Positions 44,826 to 54,462 of a stretch of DNA of 56,246 bases are shown here, in pieces. The stretch's first letter is position 1, and each line of letters starts with the position of its first letter. Source of the stretch: Pseudomonas juntendi. GTDB taxonomy: Bacteria > Pseudomonadota > Gammaproteobacteria > Pseudomonadales > Pseudomonadaceae. The notes under the pieces were generated by a model. The model saw nothing but the letters and a program-made list of their open reading frames with translations, was not told the origin of the DNA and ran no database searches. The translations under genes were made by a program, and so were the position numbers. Where the stretch lies: the NCBI RefSeq assembly GCF_009932375.1, contig NZ_BLJG01000047.1, positions 1 through 56,246 of the forward strand. The letters are read 5' to 3'.

Positions 44826-46715
44826 ATGTCGCAGCCGATCCGTCTCAAGGACCACGAGAAAGACGCCCGCCTGGTGCGTAACCGCGTCGTGGTCGGCGCA
44901 ATCGCGGTGGTGCTGCTGGTGTGCGTGCTGATCGCGCGGCTGTACTACCTGCAGATCATCCAGTACGACTACCACTCCACGCTGTCGGAGAACAACCGGG
45001 TGCATGTGCAGCCGATCCCGCCGACCCGCGGGTTGATCTTCGACCGTAACGGCGTGATCGTGGCCGACAACCGGCCCAGTTTCAGCCTGTCGATGACCCG
45101 CGAACGCGCGGGGAACTGGCAGGAAGTACTGGACACCATCGTCGAAGTGCTGGAATTGACCGAAGACGACCGCGCCCTGTTCGAGAAGCGCATGCGCCAG
45201 GGCCGCCGGCCGTTCGAGCCGGTGCCGATCCTGTTCGAGCTCAACGAAGAACAGATTGCCCGGGTGGCGGTCAACCAGTTCCGCCTGCCGGGTGTCGAGG
45301 TGGTCGCGCAGCTGGTGCGGCATTACCCACAGGGGGCGCACTTCGCCCATTCGGTGGGTTACGTGGGGCGGATCAACGAGAAAGAGCTGAAAACCCTCGA
45401 CCCGGTGAACTACAGCGGTACCCACCATATCGGCAAGACCGGCATCGAGCGCTTCTACGAGGATGCGCTGCACGGCCAGGTCGGTTACGAGGAAGTCGAG
45501 ACCAACGCCCGCGGCCGCGTGCTGCGGGTGCTCAAGCGCACCGACCCCAAGCCGGGCAAGGACATCGTGCTGAGCCTGGACATCAAGCTGCAGGAAGCCG
45601 CCGAGGCCGCCCTGGGTGGCCGCCGGGGCGCCGTGGTGGCGCTGGACCCGCGCACTGGCGAGGTTCTGGCCATGGTCAGCCAGCCAAGCTTCGATCCCAA
45701 CCTGTTCGTCACCGGCATCAGCTTCAAGGCGTATGCCGAGTTGCGTGATTCGATCGACCGGCCGCTGTTCAACCGCGTGTTGCGCGGCCTGTACCCGCCG
45801 GGCTCCACCATCAAGCCGGCGGTGGCGATTGCCGGCCTGGACAGCGGTGTGGTCAACGCCAGTAGCCGGGTATTCGACCCTGGCTACTACCAACTGCCCA
45901 ACTACGACCACAAATACCGTAACTGGAACCGCTCGGGTGATGGCTGGGTCGACCTGGACACCGCGATCATGCGCTCCAACGACACCTACTTCTACGACCT
46001 TGCGCACAAGATGGGCATCGACCGGCTGTCCAGTTACATGAACAAGTTCGGCATCGGCCAGCGGGTATCCCTGGACATGTTCGAGGAATCTGCCGGGCTG
46101 ATGCCATCGCGGGAATGGAAGCGCGCCACCCGCCGCCAGGCCTGGTTCCCCGGTGAAACCCTGATTCTTGGCATTGGCCAGGGCTACATGCAGGCGACGC
46201 CGTTGCAACTGGCCCAGGCCATTGCGCTGATCGCCAACAAAGGCGTATGGAACCGCCCGCACCTGGCCAAGACCATCGAAGGCCAGCCGCCGGTGGACGA
46301 AAACCCCATGGCGAACATCGTGCTGCGGGACAAGTCGGACTGGGCCAAGGTCACCCACGGCATGGAGCAGGTGATGCACAACGCCCGCGGTACCGCACGC
46401 AAGGCCGCCCTCGGTGCCCAATACCGCATCGCCGGCAAGAGCGGTACCGCCCAGGTGGTGGCGATCAAGCAGGGTGAAAAGTACGACCGTAACAAACTTC
46501 AGGAGCGCCACCGTGACCACGCCCTGTTCGTTGCCTTCGCTCCGGCCGAAGCACCGCAGATCGTGGTGTCGGTGATGGTCGAGAACGGCGAGTCCGGTTC
46601 GGGTGTTGCGGCACCGGTGGTCCGCCAGATCATGGACGCCTGGCTGCTCGACGAAAATGGCCGTCTCAAGCCCGAGTTCGCGCCTGCTACCGCTACCCAG
46701 GAATCAGCCCTGTGA
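44826..46715 (+). CDS. mrdA: Penicillin-binding protein 2 (elongasome transpeptidase)
   Basis: A 629-residue class B PBP. One membrane anchor (VVVGAIAVVLLVCVLIARLYY, residues 21-41), a pedestal domain, then the transpeptidase with S327-T-I-K330, S384-N-D386 and K538-S-G540. The juxtamembrane PIPPTRGLIFDRNGVIVA is typical of PBP2. It cross-links side-wall murein with RodA, encoded next. It follows rlmH by 16 bases. Confidence 0.97.
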   Translation: MSQPIRLKDHEKDARLVRNRVVVGAIAVVLLVCVLIARLYYLQIIQYDYHSTLSENNRVHVQPIPPTRGLIFDRNGVIVADNRPSFSLSMTRERAGNWQEVLDTIVEVLELTEDDRALFEKRMRQGRRPFEPVPILFELNEEQIARVAVNQFRLPGVEVVAQLVRHYPQGAHFAHSVGYVGRINEKELKTLDPVNYSGTHHIGKTGIERFYEDALHGQVGYEEVETNARGRVLRVLKRTDPKPGKDIVLSLDIKLQEAAEAALGGRRGAVVALDPRTGEVLAMVSQPSFDPNLFVTGISFKAYAELRDSIDRPLFNRVLRGLYPPGSTIKPAVAIAGLDSGVVNASSRVFDPGYYQLPNYDHKYRNWNRSGDGWVDLDTAIMRSNDTYFYDLAHKMGIDRLSSYMNKFGIGQRVSLDMFEESAGLMPSREWKRATRRQAWFPGETLILGIGQGYMQATPLQLAQAIALIANKGVWNRPHLAKTIEGQPPVDENPMANIVLRDKSDWAKVTHGMEQVMHNARGTARKAALGAQYRIAGKSGTAQVVAIKQGEKYDRNKLQERHRDHALFVAFAPAEAPQIVVSVMVENGESGSGVAAPVVRQIMDAWLLDENGRLKPEFAPATATQESAL

Positions 46716-46753
46716 TGAACAATTTCGATCGCATGCTCTCCAGTGAGGATGTG

Positions 46754-47857
46754 ATGCGTCGGCGCGCCAGCTTCCTGCAGCGCATTCATGTCGACGGCCC
46801 CTTGCTGGTCATCCTGCTGACCCTCGCCGCCGGCAGCCTGTTCGTGCTGTATTCGGCCAGCGGCAAGAACTGGGACCTGCTGCTCAAGCAGGCGACCTCG
46901 TTCGGCATCGGTCTGGTGTCGATGTTCGTCATCGCCCAGCTGGAGCCGCGCTTCATGGCCCGCTGGGTGCCGCTGGCCTACCTCACCGGGGTGCTGCTGC
47001 TGGTGGTGGTGGATGTGATGGGCCATAACGCCATGGGCGCCACGCGCTGGATCAATATCCCGGGGGTGATCCGCTTCCAGCCCTCGGAATTCATGAAGAT
47101 CATCATGCCGGCGACCATTGCCTGGTACCTGTCCAAGCGCACCTTGCCGCCGCACCTGAAGCACGTGGCCATCAGCCTGGTGCTGATCGGCGTGCCATTC
47201 ATCCTGATCGTGCGCCAGCCCGACCTGGGCACCGCACTGCTGATCCTGGCATCGGGAGCCTTCGTGCTGTTCATGGGTGGCCTGCGCTGGCGCTGGATCC
47301 TCAGCGTATTGGCAGCGGCGGTGCCAGTGGCGGTGGCGATGTGGTTCTTTGTCATGCACGACTATCAGAAGCAGCGGGTACTGACCTTCCTCGACCCGGA
47401 AAGCGACCCGCTGGGCACCGGCTGGAACATCATCCAGTCCAAGGCGGCAATCGGTTCGGGCGGGGTGTTCGGCAAAGGCTGGCTGCTCGGCACCCAGTCG
47501 CACCTAGACTTCCTTCCGGAAAGCCATACCGACTTCATCATCGCCGTGCTCGGCGAGGAGTTCGGCCTGGTCGGTATCTGCCTGCTGCTGATCGTCTACC
47601 TGCTGTTGATCGGCCGTGGCCTGATGATTACCGCCCAGGCCCAGACCCTGTTCGGCAAGCTGCTGGCGGGTAGCCTGACCATGACCTTCTTTGTCTACGT
47701 ATTCGTCAATATCGGCATGGTCAGCGGCCTGCTGCCCGTAGTGGGCGTGCCGCTGCCCTTTATCAGCTATGGCGGAACATCCTTGGTAACGCTGCTGTCA
47801 GCGTTTGGCGTTCTCATGTCGATCCATACGCACCGAAAATGGATCGCACAGGTTTGA
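46754..47857 (+). CDS. rodA: Rod-shape glycosyltransferase RodA
   Basis: A 367-residue SEDS polymerase with ten membrane segments. Hallmarks are LFVLYSASGKNWDLL, NAMGATRWINIPGVIRFQPSEFM split around residue 100, RQPDLGTALLILASG and VGVPLPFISYGGTSLV. It polymerises glycan strands with PBP2. The ATG at 46754 has GAGG five bases upstream and gives a normal N-terminus; an in-frame ATG at 46715, overlapping the mrdA stop, would add thirteen residues. Confidence 0.95.
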   Translation: MRRRASFLQRIHVDGPLLVILLTLAAGSLFVLYSASGKNWDLLLKQATSFGIGLVSMFVIAQLEPRFMARWVPLAYLTGVLLLVVVDVMGHNAMGATRWINIPGVIRFQPSEFMKIIMPATIAWYLSKRTLPPHLKHVAISLVLIGVPFILIVRQPDLGTALLILASGAFVLFMGGLRWRWILSVLAAAVPVAVAMWFFVMHDYQKQRVLTFLDPESDPLGTGWNIIQSKAAIGSGGVFGKGWLLGTQSHLDFLPESHTDFIIAVLGEEFGLVGICLLLIVYLLLIGRGLMITAQAQTLFGKLLAGSLTMTFFVYVFVNIGMVSGLLPVVGVPLPFISYGGTSLVTLLSAFGVLMSIHTHRKWIAQV

Positions 47858-47874
47858 AAAAGGTGAACAATTTG

Positions 47875-48885
47875 ATGCAAGCAGTGCGTAACTGGGCTGC
47901 CCGTTGTGCGCCGTGGGTCGGCGCGGTGGGCCTGTTCGGCGCTGTACAGCTGGCCCATGCCGGCGACTATGAGGGTTCGCCACAGGTGGCCGAGCTGGTG
48001 GGCGAAATGAGCCGTGACTACGGTTTTGCCCCGGAGCAGCTGATGGGGGTGTTCCGTGAGGTGCAGCGCAAGCAGTCGATTCTGGATGCCATCTCGCGCC
48101 CTGCCGAGCGGGTAAAGCCGTGGAAGGACTACCGGCCGATGTTCATCACCGATGCGCGCATTGCCCGCGGGGTGGACTTCTGGCGCCAGCACGAGGCGGT
48201 GCTGGCCCGCGCCGAGCAGGAGTACGGGGTGCCGGCGCAATATATCGTCGCGATCATCGGGGTCGAAACCTTCTTCGGCCGCAACACCGGCAACTACCGA
48301 GTGATCGATGCCCTGTCGACGCTGGGCTTCGACTACCCGCCGCGCGCCGAGTTCTTCCGCAAGGAGCTGCGCGAGTTCCTGCTGCTGGCGCGCGACGAGC
48401 AGCTGGACCCGTTGACCCTCAAAGGCTCCTACGCCGGTGCCATGGGCCTTCCACAGTTCATGCCGAGCAGTTTTCGCAACTACGCGGTGGACTTCGACGG
48501 TGACGGCCACATCAACATCTGGAACAACCCGGACGATGCCATTGGCAGCGTGGCCAACTACTTCAAGCGCCACGGCTGGGTAGCCGGCGAAGGCGTGGTC
48601 AGCCGCGCCTGGGTAGAAGGTGCGCGCGCCGACGAAGGCCTGACCACCGGTATCGAGCCGGTCAAGACCGCGGGGGAGTTGCGCGCGCTTGGCTGGTCGG
48701 TTCATGATTCGCTGCGCGATGATCTGCCGGTTACGGCCTTCCGGCTCGAAGGCGACAATGGCCCCGAGTACTGGATGGGGCTGAAGAACTTCTACGCGAT
48801 CACTCGCTACAACCGCAGCGTGATGTATGCCATGGCGGTGCATCAGCTCGCGGAACAGCTGGTTCAAGTACGGGGCGTCAAGTAA
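47875..48885 (+). CDS. mltB: Lytic murein transglycosylase B, soluble form
   Basis: A 336-residue MltB-family enzyme. Signal peptide 1-29 ends in LAHAGDYEG with no lipobox cysteine, so it should be soluble periplasmic, like SltB1 of P. aeruginosa. The catalytic Glu131 lies in IIGVETFFGRNTGNYRV; GSYAGAMGLPQFMPSSFR and AVDFDGDGHINIW are further hallmarks. It cleaves glycan to 1,6-anhydro products. ATG at 47875 begins the signal peptide. Sits between rodA and rlpA. Confidence 0.94.
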   Translation: MQAVRNWAARCAPWVGAVGLFGAVQLAHAGDYEGSPQVAELVGEMSRDYGFAPEQLMGVFREVQRKQSILDAISRPAERVKPWKDYRPMFITDARIARGVDFWRQHEAVLARAEQEYGVPAQYIVAIIGVETFFGRNTGNYRVIDALSTLGFDYPPRAEFFRKELREFLLLARDEQLDPLTLKGSYAGAMGLPQFMPSSFRNYAVDFDGDGHINIWNNPDDAIGSVANYFKRHGWVAGEGVVSRAWVEGARADEGLTTGIEPVKTAGELRALGWSVHDSLRDDLPVTAFRLEGDNGPEYWMGLKNFYAITRYNRSVMYAMAVHQLAEQLVQVRGVK

Positions 48886-49886
48886 TGCGCGCAATCATCT
48901 CTGCACACTCTTTCAAGCTGCTCACCTGCCTCGCCGTTGGCCTGGTGCTGGCCAGTTGCTCTTCCAACCGCCCGGCCCCGCAAAAAAGCAGCGGCAACGT
49001 GGTACGCAGCCAGCCGGGCCTGGATATCAACCGGGCACACAAGGATGGCGCGCCGTGGTGGGACGTGGATGTGAACAAGATTCCCGACGCCACGCCGACC
49101 GTGCACACCGGTAACTACAAGGCCAACCCCTACACGGTGCTGGGCAAGACCTACTACCCCATGCAGGACTCGCGCAACTACCGCGCCGAGGGTACTGCGT
49201 CCTGGTACGGCACCAAGTTTCACGGGCAGAACACCGCCAATGGTGAGCTGTACGACCTGTACGGCATGAGTGCCGCGCACAAGACCTTGCCGCTGCCGGC
49301 CTATGTGCGCGTGACCAACCTGGCCAACGGTCGTAGCGTGATTCTGCGGGTCAATGACCGTGGGCCGTTCTATTCCGACCGCATCATCGACCTGTCCTAT
49401 GCCGCAGCGAAAAAGCTCGGCTATGCCGAAATCGGCACCGCACACGTGCGTGTCGAGGGCATCGACCCGCAACAATGGTGGGCCCAGCGTGGCCAGACAC
49501 CACCGATGGTGCTGAAGGAGCCCCAGGTGGCCCAGACCCAGGCGGTGCCGGCCACGACCGGGCGGGTCGAGCAATGGACGCCGCCGCCGCAGCAGCACGC
49601 GGCGCCGGTGGTGCCGGTACAGGTAGGGGGCAACAACGTCCCCGGTGGCAATGGCGGCAGCTTCCTGCAGGTGGGTGCCTTCGCCAACCCGGATGCCGCC
49701 GAATTGCTGCGCTCCAAGCTCAGCACCATGGTCAGCGCGCCGGTGTTCATCAGCTCGATCGTGCGTAACCAGCAGACCCTGCACCGCGTGCGGCTGGGGC
49801 CGATCGGCAGCCAGGGCGAGATCCAGCAAGCCCAGGACAGCATCCGCCTGGCGAACTTGGGGCAGGCCAAGCTGGTCACAGACTGA
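48885..49886 (+). CDS. rlpA: Septal ring lytic transglycosylase RlpA
   Basis: A 333-residue lipoprotein. The signal peptide ends in the lipobox VLASC (Cys25). A double-psi beta-barrel catalytic domain spans about 95-190 (AEGTASWYGTKFHGQNTANG; VILRVNDRGPFYSDRIIDLS). A Pro/Gln-rich linker follows, then a SPOR domain from about 258 (GSFLQVGAFANPDAAELL) that binds denuded septal glycan. In P. aeruginosa RlpA cleaves such strands. The ATG overlaps the mltB stop by one base. Confidence 0.95.
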   Translation: MRAIISAHSFKLLTCLAVGLVLASCSSNRPAPQKSSGNVVRSQPGLDINRAHKDGAPWWDVDVNKIPDATPTVHTGNYKANPYTVLGKTYYPMQDSRNYRAEGTASWYGTKFHGQNTANGELYDLYGMSAAHKTLPLPAYVRVTNLANGRSVILRVNDRGPFYSDRIIDLSYAAAKKLGYAEIGTAHVRVEGIDPQQWWAQRGQTPPMVLKEPQVAQTQAVPATTGRVEQWTPPPQQHAAPVVPVQVGGNNVPGGNGGSFLQVGAFANPDAAELLRSKLSTMVSAPVFISSIVRNQQTLHRVRLGPIGSQGEIQQAQDSIRLANLGQAKLVTD

Positions 49887-49890
49887 GCTC

Positions 49891-49975
49891 AGCTACAAGC
49901 AACCGGCTGCAAGCTGCAAGAAGACCCTGCGCCCAGCCGCTTTGTCTTTCAGCTTGCAGCTTGAAACTCTTGCTG
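49891..49975. repeat. AGCTTG-type inverted repeat downstream of rlpA
   Basis: AGCTACAAGCAACCGGCTGC (from 49891) with GCTGCAAGCTGCAAG, answered by CAGCTTGCAGCTTGAAACTC and CTTGCTG near 49975. It starts four bases past the rlpA stop and is a likely transcript end. Same family as 34551-34645. The rest of the gap to dacA (49976-50150) is leader DNA with nothing further seen. Confidence 0.78.
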
Positions 49976-50150
49976 TCGGTTTTGTCATGAACTGCCGGGC
50001 TCGGCCATGTACAATGTCGGCTTTTGCCCGCAGCGACATAAAGCCGCACTGTAGCGGGCCAGGCCTCTGGCCATAAAACTAGACTGACTGGCGCTGGGCG
50101 CATGATGTTGCCCAGGGAACATCAGACCATTAGCGATTTTCGAGAGACGG

Positions 50151-51311
50151 ATGAACATCACCAACCTTGCCAAACGACTTTGCCTGCCTGTACTGCTGCT
50201 GATCACGCCTGCCGCCTTCGCGGCCGAGCAGATGACACCGGCACCACCGCAACTGGCAGCCAAGTCCTACGTACTCATGGACGCGTCCAGCGGCAACGTG
50301 CTGGTCGAAAACAACGGTGACGAGCGCCTGCCGCCAGCCAGCCTGACCAAGCTGATGACCGCCTACATCGCCACCCTGGACATCCGCCGTGGCCAGATCG
50401 GCGAGAACGACCCGGTTACCGTCAGTGAAAACGCCTGGCGTACCGGCGGTTCGCGCATGTTCATCAAGGTTGGCAGCCAGGTCACCGTCAGCGACCTGCT
50501 GCACGGCATCATCATCCAGTCCGGCAACGATGCCTCGGTCGCCCTGTCCGAGCACATCGCCGGCAGCGAAGATGCGTTCGCCGACATGATGAACAAGACC
50601 GCGGCCGACCTGGGCATGACCAACAGCCACTTCATGAACCCGACTGGCCTGCCGAACCCAGACCACTACTCGTCGGCCCATGACATGGCGGTACTGGCCC
50701 GGGCGATCATCAACGTCGACCCGGCGCACTACGCCATCTATTCGCAGAAAGAGTTCTTCTGGAACAACATCAAGCAGCCTAACCGCAACCTGCTGCTGTG
50801 GCGTGACAAGACCGTCGACGGCCTGAAAACCGGCCACACCGAAGAAGCAGGCTACTGCATGGTGGCTTCGGCGGTACGCGATGGCCAGCGCCTGATCGCG
50901 GTGGTGTTCGGCACCAACAGCGAACAAGCGCGTGCTGCCGAAACCCAGAAGCTGCTGACCTACGGCTTCCGCTTCTTCGAAACCCAGACCTTCTACCAGA
51001 AGGGCACCGAGCTGACCCAGGCGCCGGTGTGGAAGGGCGCCACTGGCCAAGTCAAGGCCGGCCTGGCCGACGACCTGACCATGACCATGCCTAAAGGCCA
51101 GCTCAAGCGCCTGGTCGCCACGATGACCATGAACCCGCAGCTCACCGCGCCAATCGCCAAAGGTGACGTGATCGGCAAAGTGGAAGTCAAACTGGACGAG
51201 AAAGTGGTTCACAGCGCCGACCTGATCGCCCTCGATGGCGTCGAGGAAGGTGGTTTCTTCCGCCGTATGTGGGATAGCATCCGTCTATTCTTCTACGGGT
51301 TGTTCAACTGA
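50151..51311 (+). CDS. dacA: D-alanyl-D-alanine carboxypeptidase, PBP5/6 type
   Basis: A 386-residue low-mass PBP. Signal peptide 1-24 (ITPAAFAAEQ). Active-site motifs are S64-L-T-K67, S124-G-N126 and K226-T-G228. A C-terminal beta-rich domain follows, and the end (MWDSIRLFFYGLFN) is an amphipathic helix for membrane attachment. It trims pentapeptide stems. Preceded by its own leader and followed by a strong terminator, so it is probably monocistronic. Confidence 0.96.
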   Translation: MNITNLAKRLCLPVLLLITPAAFAAEQMTPAPPQLAAKSYVLMDASSGNVLVENNGDERLPPASLTKLMTAYIATLDIRRGQIGENDPVTVSENAWRTGGSRMFIKVGSQVTVSDLLHGIIIQSGNDASVALSEHIAGSEDAFADMMNKTAADLGMTNSHFMNPTGLPNPDHYSSAHDMAVLARAIINVDPAHYAIYSQKEFFWNNIKQPNRNLLLWRDKTVDGLKTGHTEEAGYCMVASAVRDGQRLIAVVFGTNSEQARAAETQKLLTYGFRFFETQTFYQKGTELTQAPVWKGATGQVKAGLADDLTMTMPKGQLKRLVATMTMNPQLTAPIAKGDVIGKVEVKLDEKVVHSADLIALDGVEEGGFFRRMWDSIRLFFYGLFN

Positions 51312-51324
51312 TACGTGACCTGCA

Positions 51325-51356
51325 CACCCCCGCGCATCACGCGGGGGTGTTGTTGC
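51325..51356 (+). terminator. Terminator of dacA
   Basis: ACACCCCCGCG (51325-51335), loop CATCA, CGCGGGGGTGT (51341-51351): a perfect 11-bp stem followed by TGTTG. The tail is only moderately T-rich, but stem strength and placement 14 bases past dacA support termination. Confidence 0.75.
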
Positions 51357-51381
51357 CACGGCTTACGAGGCCGTTTCCGCC

Positions 51382-51657
51382 ATGAGCGAACCAGACGTCA
51401 AGTCGCACAAGATCGAATTCCCTTGCGCCGATTACCCGATCAAAGTCATCGGTGACACCGTTGTCGGCTTCAAGGACACGGTTATCGAGATTCTCAGCAA
51501 GCACGCCAAAGTCGACCTTTCCACCCTGGCCGAACGCCAGAGCAAGGAAGGCAAGTACACCACCGTGCAACTGCACATCGTTGCCGAAAGCGAGAACCAG
51601 CTGCACGATATCAACAGCGCCCTGCGCGCTACCGGTATCGTGAAAATGGTGCTCTGA
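51382..51657 (+). CDS. DUF493/YbeD-family small protein
   Basis: A 91-residue ACT-like ferredoxin-fold protein ([44 protein letters not shown]). Homologues (YbeD in E. coli) lie between dacA and lipB, the same order as here. A link to lipoate metabolism has been proposed from context only. The ATG at 51382 is followed by lipB, whose ATG overlaps its stop by one base. Confidence 0.92.
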   Translation: MSEPDVKSHKIEFPCADYPIKVIGDTVVGFKDTVIEILSKHAKVDLSTLAERQSKEGKYTTVQLHIVAESENQLHDINSALRATGIVKMVL

Positions 51658-52304
51658 TGCCCGCCTGCCTCGGTTTTCGCGAGCTTGGCCTGCAGCCCTA
51701 CCAACCGGTGCTGGAGGCCATGCGGCGCTTCACCGAGCAGCGCAGCCCGGCCAGCCAGGATGAAATCTGGCTGGTCGAGCACCCTGCGGTCTTTACCCAG
51801 GGCCAGGCCGGCAAGGCCGAGCACCTGCTGGTGCCGGGCGACATCCCGGTGGTGCAGACCGACCGCGGCGGCCAGGTGACCTACCATGGCCCCGGCCAGT
51901 TGGTGGCCTACCTGCTGCTGGATGTACGCCGGCTGGGTTTTGGTGTACGTGAGCTGGTCAGCCGTATCGAGCAGACCCTCATCGACCTGCTGGCCAGCTA
52001 TGGCGTGCAGGCTTCAGCCAAGCCCGATGCGCCGGGCGTCTATGTCGATGGAGCGAAAATCGCCTCCCTCGGCCTGCGAATTCGCAACGGCCGTTCGTTT
52101 CACGGCCTTGCCCTGAACGTGGACATGGACCTTGCGCCATTCCGCCGAATCAACCCCTGCGGTTATGCGGGGCTGGCGATGACCCAGCTACGTGACCTGG
52201 CAGGCCCGATCGAACTCGACGAGGTCAGGACAAGGCTGCGCGGACAGCTGGTCAAGCACCTCGACTACGCTGAGCAGACGACCCTCACGGGCGGAATCGA
52301 CTGA
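51657..52304 (+). CDS. lipB: Octanoyl-ACP:protein octanoyltransferase LipB
   Basis: A 215-residue enzyme that moves octanoyl groups from ACP to lipoate-dependent proteins. Hallmarks are [20 protein letters not shown], the Lys134 segment [19 protein letters not shown], and the acyl-accepting Cys168 in [11 protein letters not shown]. It overlaps the DUF493 gene by one base and precedes lipA by two, one operon. Confidence 0.96.
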   Translation: MPACLGFRELGLQPYQPVLEAMRRFTEQRSPASQDEIWLVEHPAVFTQGQAGKAEHLLVPGDIPVVQTDRGGQVTYHGPGQLVAYLLLDVRRLGFGVRELVSRIEQTLIDLLASYGVQASAKPDAPGVYVDGAKIASLGLRIRNGRSFHGLALNVDMDLAPFRRINPCGYAGLAMTQLRDLAGPIELDEVRTRLRGQLVKHLDYAEQTTLTGGID

Positions 52305-52306
52305 AT

Positions 52307-53323
52307 ATGACAACTGTGCAAGAAGCCGTGCCCAACCTGATACCTACCCAGGATGCCACCCCGCGCCCAGCGCCGAAGAAGGTGGAAGCCGGGGTCAAGC
52401 TGCGTGGCGCCGAGAAGGTGGCGCGCATCCCGGTGAAAATCATCCCGACCGACGAGTTGCCGAAAAAGCCCGACTGGATTCGCGTGCGTATCCCAGTCTC
52501 GCCGGAGGTCGACCGCATCAAGCAACTGCTGCGCAAGCACAAGCTGCACAGCGTGTGCGAGGAAGCTTCCTGCCCGAACCTGGGTGAGTGCTTCTCGGGC
52601 GGCACCGCCACCTTCATGATCATGGGTGACATCTGCACCCGTCGTTGCCCGTTCTGCGACGTAGGCCACGGCCGACCGAAGCCGCTGGACCTGGACGAGC
52701 CGAAAAACCTGGCGGTCGCCATCGCTGACCTGCGCCTGAAGTACGTGGTGATCACTTCGGTAGACCGCGACGACCTGCGTGACGGTGGTGCCCAGCACTT
52801 TGCCGACTGCATCCGCGAAATCCGCGCGCTGTCGCCAGGCGTGCAACTGGAAACCCTGGTGCCGGACTACCGCGGGCGTATGGACGTGGCACTGGAAATC
52901 ACTGCGCAAGAGCCGCCGGATGTGTTCAACCACAACCTCGAAACCGTGCCGCGCCTGTACAAGGCCGCGCGCCCGGGCTCTGACTACGACTGGTCGCTGG
53001 ACCTGTTGCAGAAGTTCAAGCAGTTGGTGCCGCATGTACCCACCAAGTCGGGCCTGATGCTGGGCCTGGGTGAAACCGACGAAGAAGTGATCGAAGTGAT
53101 GCACCGCATGCGCGAGCATGACATCGACATGCTTACCCTCGGTCAGTACCTGCAACCGTCGCGCAGCCACCTGCCGGTGCAGCGTTTCGTGCACCCCGAC
53201 ACCTTTGCCTGGTTCGCCGAGGAAGGCTACAAGATGGGCTTCAAGAACGTGGCTTCCGGCCCGCTGGTGCGCTCTTCGTACCATGCCGACCAGCAGGCGC
53301 ACGAAGCCAAGATCAAGCTCTGA
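52307..53323 (+). CDS. lipA: Lipoyl synthase LipA
   Basis: A 338-residue radical-SAM enzyme that inserts two sulfurs into the octanoyl chain. The auxiliary cluster cysteines are C84, C89 and C95 ([12 protein letters not shown]), and the radical-SAM cluster C110, C114, C117 (CTRRCPFC). The conserved C-terminal serine segment [10 protein letters not shown] is intact. ATG at 52307; a terminator follows. Confidence 0.97.
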   Translation: MTTVQEAVPNLIPTQDATPRPAPKKVEAGVKLRGAEKVARIPVKIIPTDELPKKPDWIRVRIPVSPEVDRIKQLLRKHKLHSVCEEASCPNLGECFSGGTATFMIMGDICTRRCPFCDVGHGRPKPLDLDEPKNLAVAIADLRLKYVVITSVDRDDLRDGGAQHFADCIREIRALSPGVQLETLVPDYRGRMDVALEITAQEPPDVFNHNLETVPRLYKAARPGSDYDWSLDLLQKFKQLVPHVPTKSGLMLGLGETDEEVIEVMHRMREHDIDMLTLGQYLQPSRSHLPVQRFVHPDTFAWFAEEGYKMGFKNVASGPLVRSSYHADQQAHEAKIKL

Positions 53324-53340
53324 GCCTGGCTGAAACACAA

Positions 53341-53382
53341 ATGCCGATGCTTGCCGAAAGGGCAGCATCGGCATTTTTTTTT
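53341..53382 (+). terminator. Intrinsic terminator of lipA
   Basis: ATGCCGATGCT (53341-53351) pairs with AGCATCGGCAT (53364-53374) around an inner TGCC-GAAA-GGGC stem-loop, followed by nine Ts. A textbook terminator for the DUF493-lipB-lipA operon. Confidence 0.92.
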
Positions 53383-53432
53383 GTGGCCGACAAGCCCTAA
53401 GCTACACGCGACAAGTTGTTTGGAGCTGCATG

Positions 53433-54371
53433 ATGAATTGTGTCGATAGCGTTCACCTCCACCTGCCCAAGGCAACCCCGCAGGACGCCTGCTTCGCCAT
53501 CATTGCCCCGGCGGGCGCGGCGCGGCTGGACCCGGGCAAGGTCAGCCAGTGGTTCGCCGAACGCGGTTACCGGTGCCGCATCTTCCCAGGTGCCCTGCAG
53601 GCACAGGGTTATCTGGCAGGGCCCGACCAGCAGCGTTTGCAAGACCTGCATGATGCCTTTGCCGACCCAGCCATCGACGCCATTCTGTGCATGCGTGGCG
53701 GCTATGGCAGCATGCGCCTGCTCGACCAGCTGGATTTCCAGCTGATACGGCGCAACCCCAAGCCGCTGATTGGCTACAGCGATATCACGGCGCTGCATAC
53801 GGCCCTTTATCGGCATGCCGGGCTGATCACGTTCCATGGCGGGATGCTCAATGCCGACTTGCTCGGCGGCAAGCTGGCGCCGACCGAGTCGTCTTTGCTG
53901 GCCCAGCTGGGTGGGCATGTGCGCGCAGGGGAGCAGATTGCCCACCCAGCGGGCTATGCCATGAGCACGGTGCTGCCGGGGGTTGCCAGCGGGCGTTTGC
54001 TGGGTGGCAACCTGTCGATGCTGGGCGCGACGCTTGGCACCGTGGCCGAGCTGGATACCGAGGGCTGCATCCTGTTTATCGAAGACGTCAATGAGCCGCT
54101 GTACCGGGTAGACCGGCTACTGACGCAGTTGCGCCTGGCGGGCAAGCTGGCGGGCGTGAAAGGCGTGCTGGTAGGGGATTTTGCCGGGATTACCACGGCG
54201 GCGTTGGCGCCACTGCTGGAGGAAACTTTTGGGCCCTTGGGTGTGCCGGTGCTGGCGGGGTGGCGCAGTGGGCATTGTGACCCGAATGTGTGCTTGCCGC
54301 TGGGAGCTCGGGTACGGCTGGACAGTGTTCAGCAGAGCTTGGTGTTGGAGCAGGATGTGTTCAAGGCTTGA
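53433..54371 (+). CDS. ldcA: LD-carboxypeptidase (LdcA family, S66)
   Basis: A 312-residue cytosolic peptidase that removes the terminal D-Ala from recycled murein tetrapeptides. Hallmarks are IDAILCMRGGYGSMRLLDQL, the nucleophile Ser in PLIGYSDITALHTAL, the Glu in ILFIEDVNEPLYRVDRLL and the His in SGHCDPNVCLPLG, i.e. the Ser-Glu-His triad. Two adjacent ATGs exist (53430, 53433); the second is seven bases from GGAG. It follows the lipA terminator, so it has its own promoter. Confidence 0.93.
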   Translation: MNCVDSVHLHLPKATPQDACFAIIAPAGAARLDPGKVSQWFAERGYRCRIFPGALQAQGYLAGPDQQRLQDLHDAFADPAIDAILCMRGGYGSMRLLDQLDFQLIRRNPKPLIGYSDITALHTALYRHAGLITFHGGMLNADLLGGKLAPTESSLLAQLGGHVRAGEQIAHPAGYAMSTVLPGVASGRLLGGNLSMLGATLGTVAELDTEGCILFIEDVNEPLYRVDRLLTQLRLAGKLAGVKGVLVGDFAGITTAALAPLLEETFGPLGVPVLAGWRSGHCDPNVCLPLGARVRLDSVQQSLVLEQDVFKA

Positions 54372-54378
54372 GATAGCC

Positions 54379-54428
54379 GGGGCTGCTTTGCAGCCCTTTC
54401 GCGACACAAGGCCGCTCCTACAGGGATC
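54379..54428. repeat. Single REP unit between convergent genes
   Basis: GGGGCTGCTTTGCAGCCC followed by TTTCGCGACACAAGGCCGCTCCTACAGG (ending near 54424). It lies between the LD-carboxypeptidase stop and the convergent transglycosylase stop. Confidence 0.8.
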
Positions 54429-54462
54429 GCGTTACACCAACCTACCGCAACCCCCAGCTATC

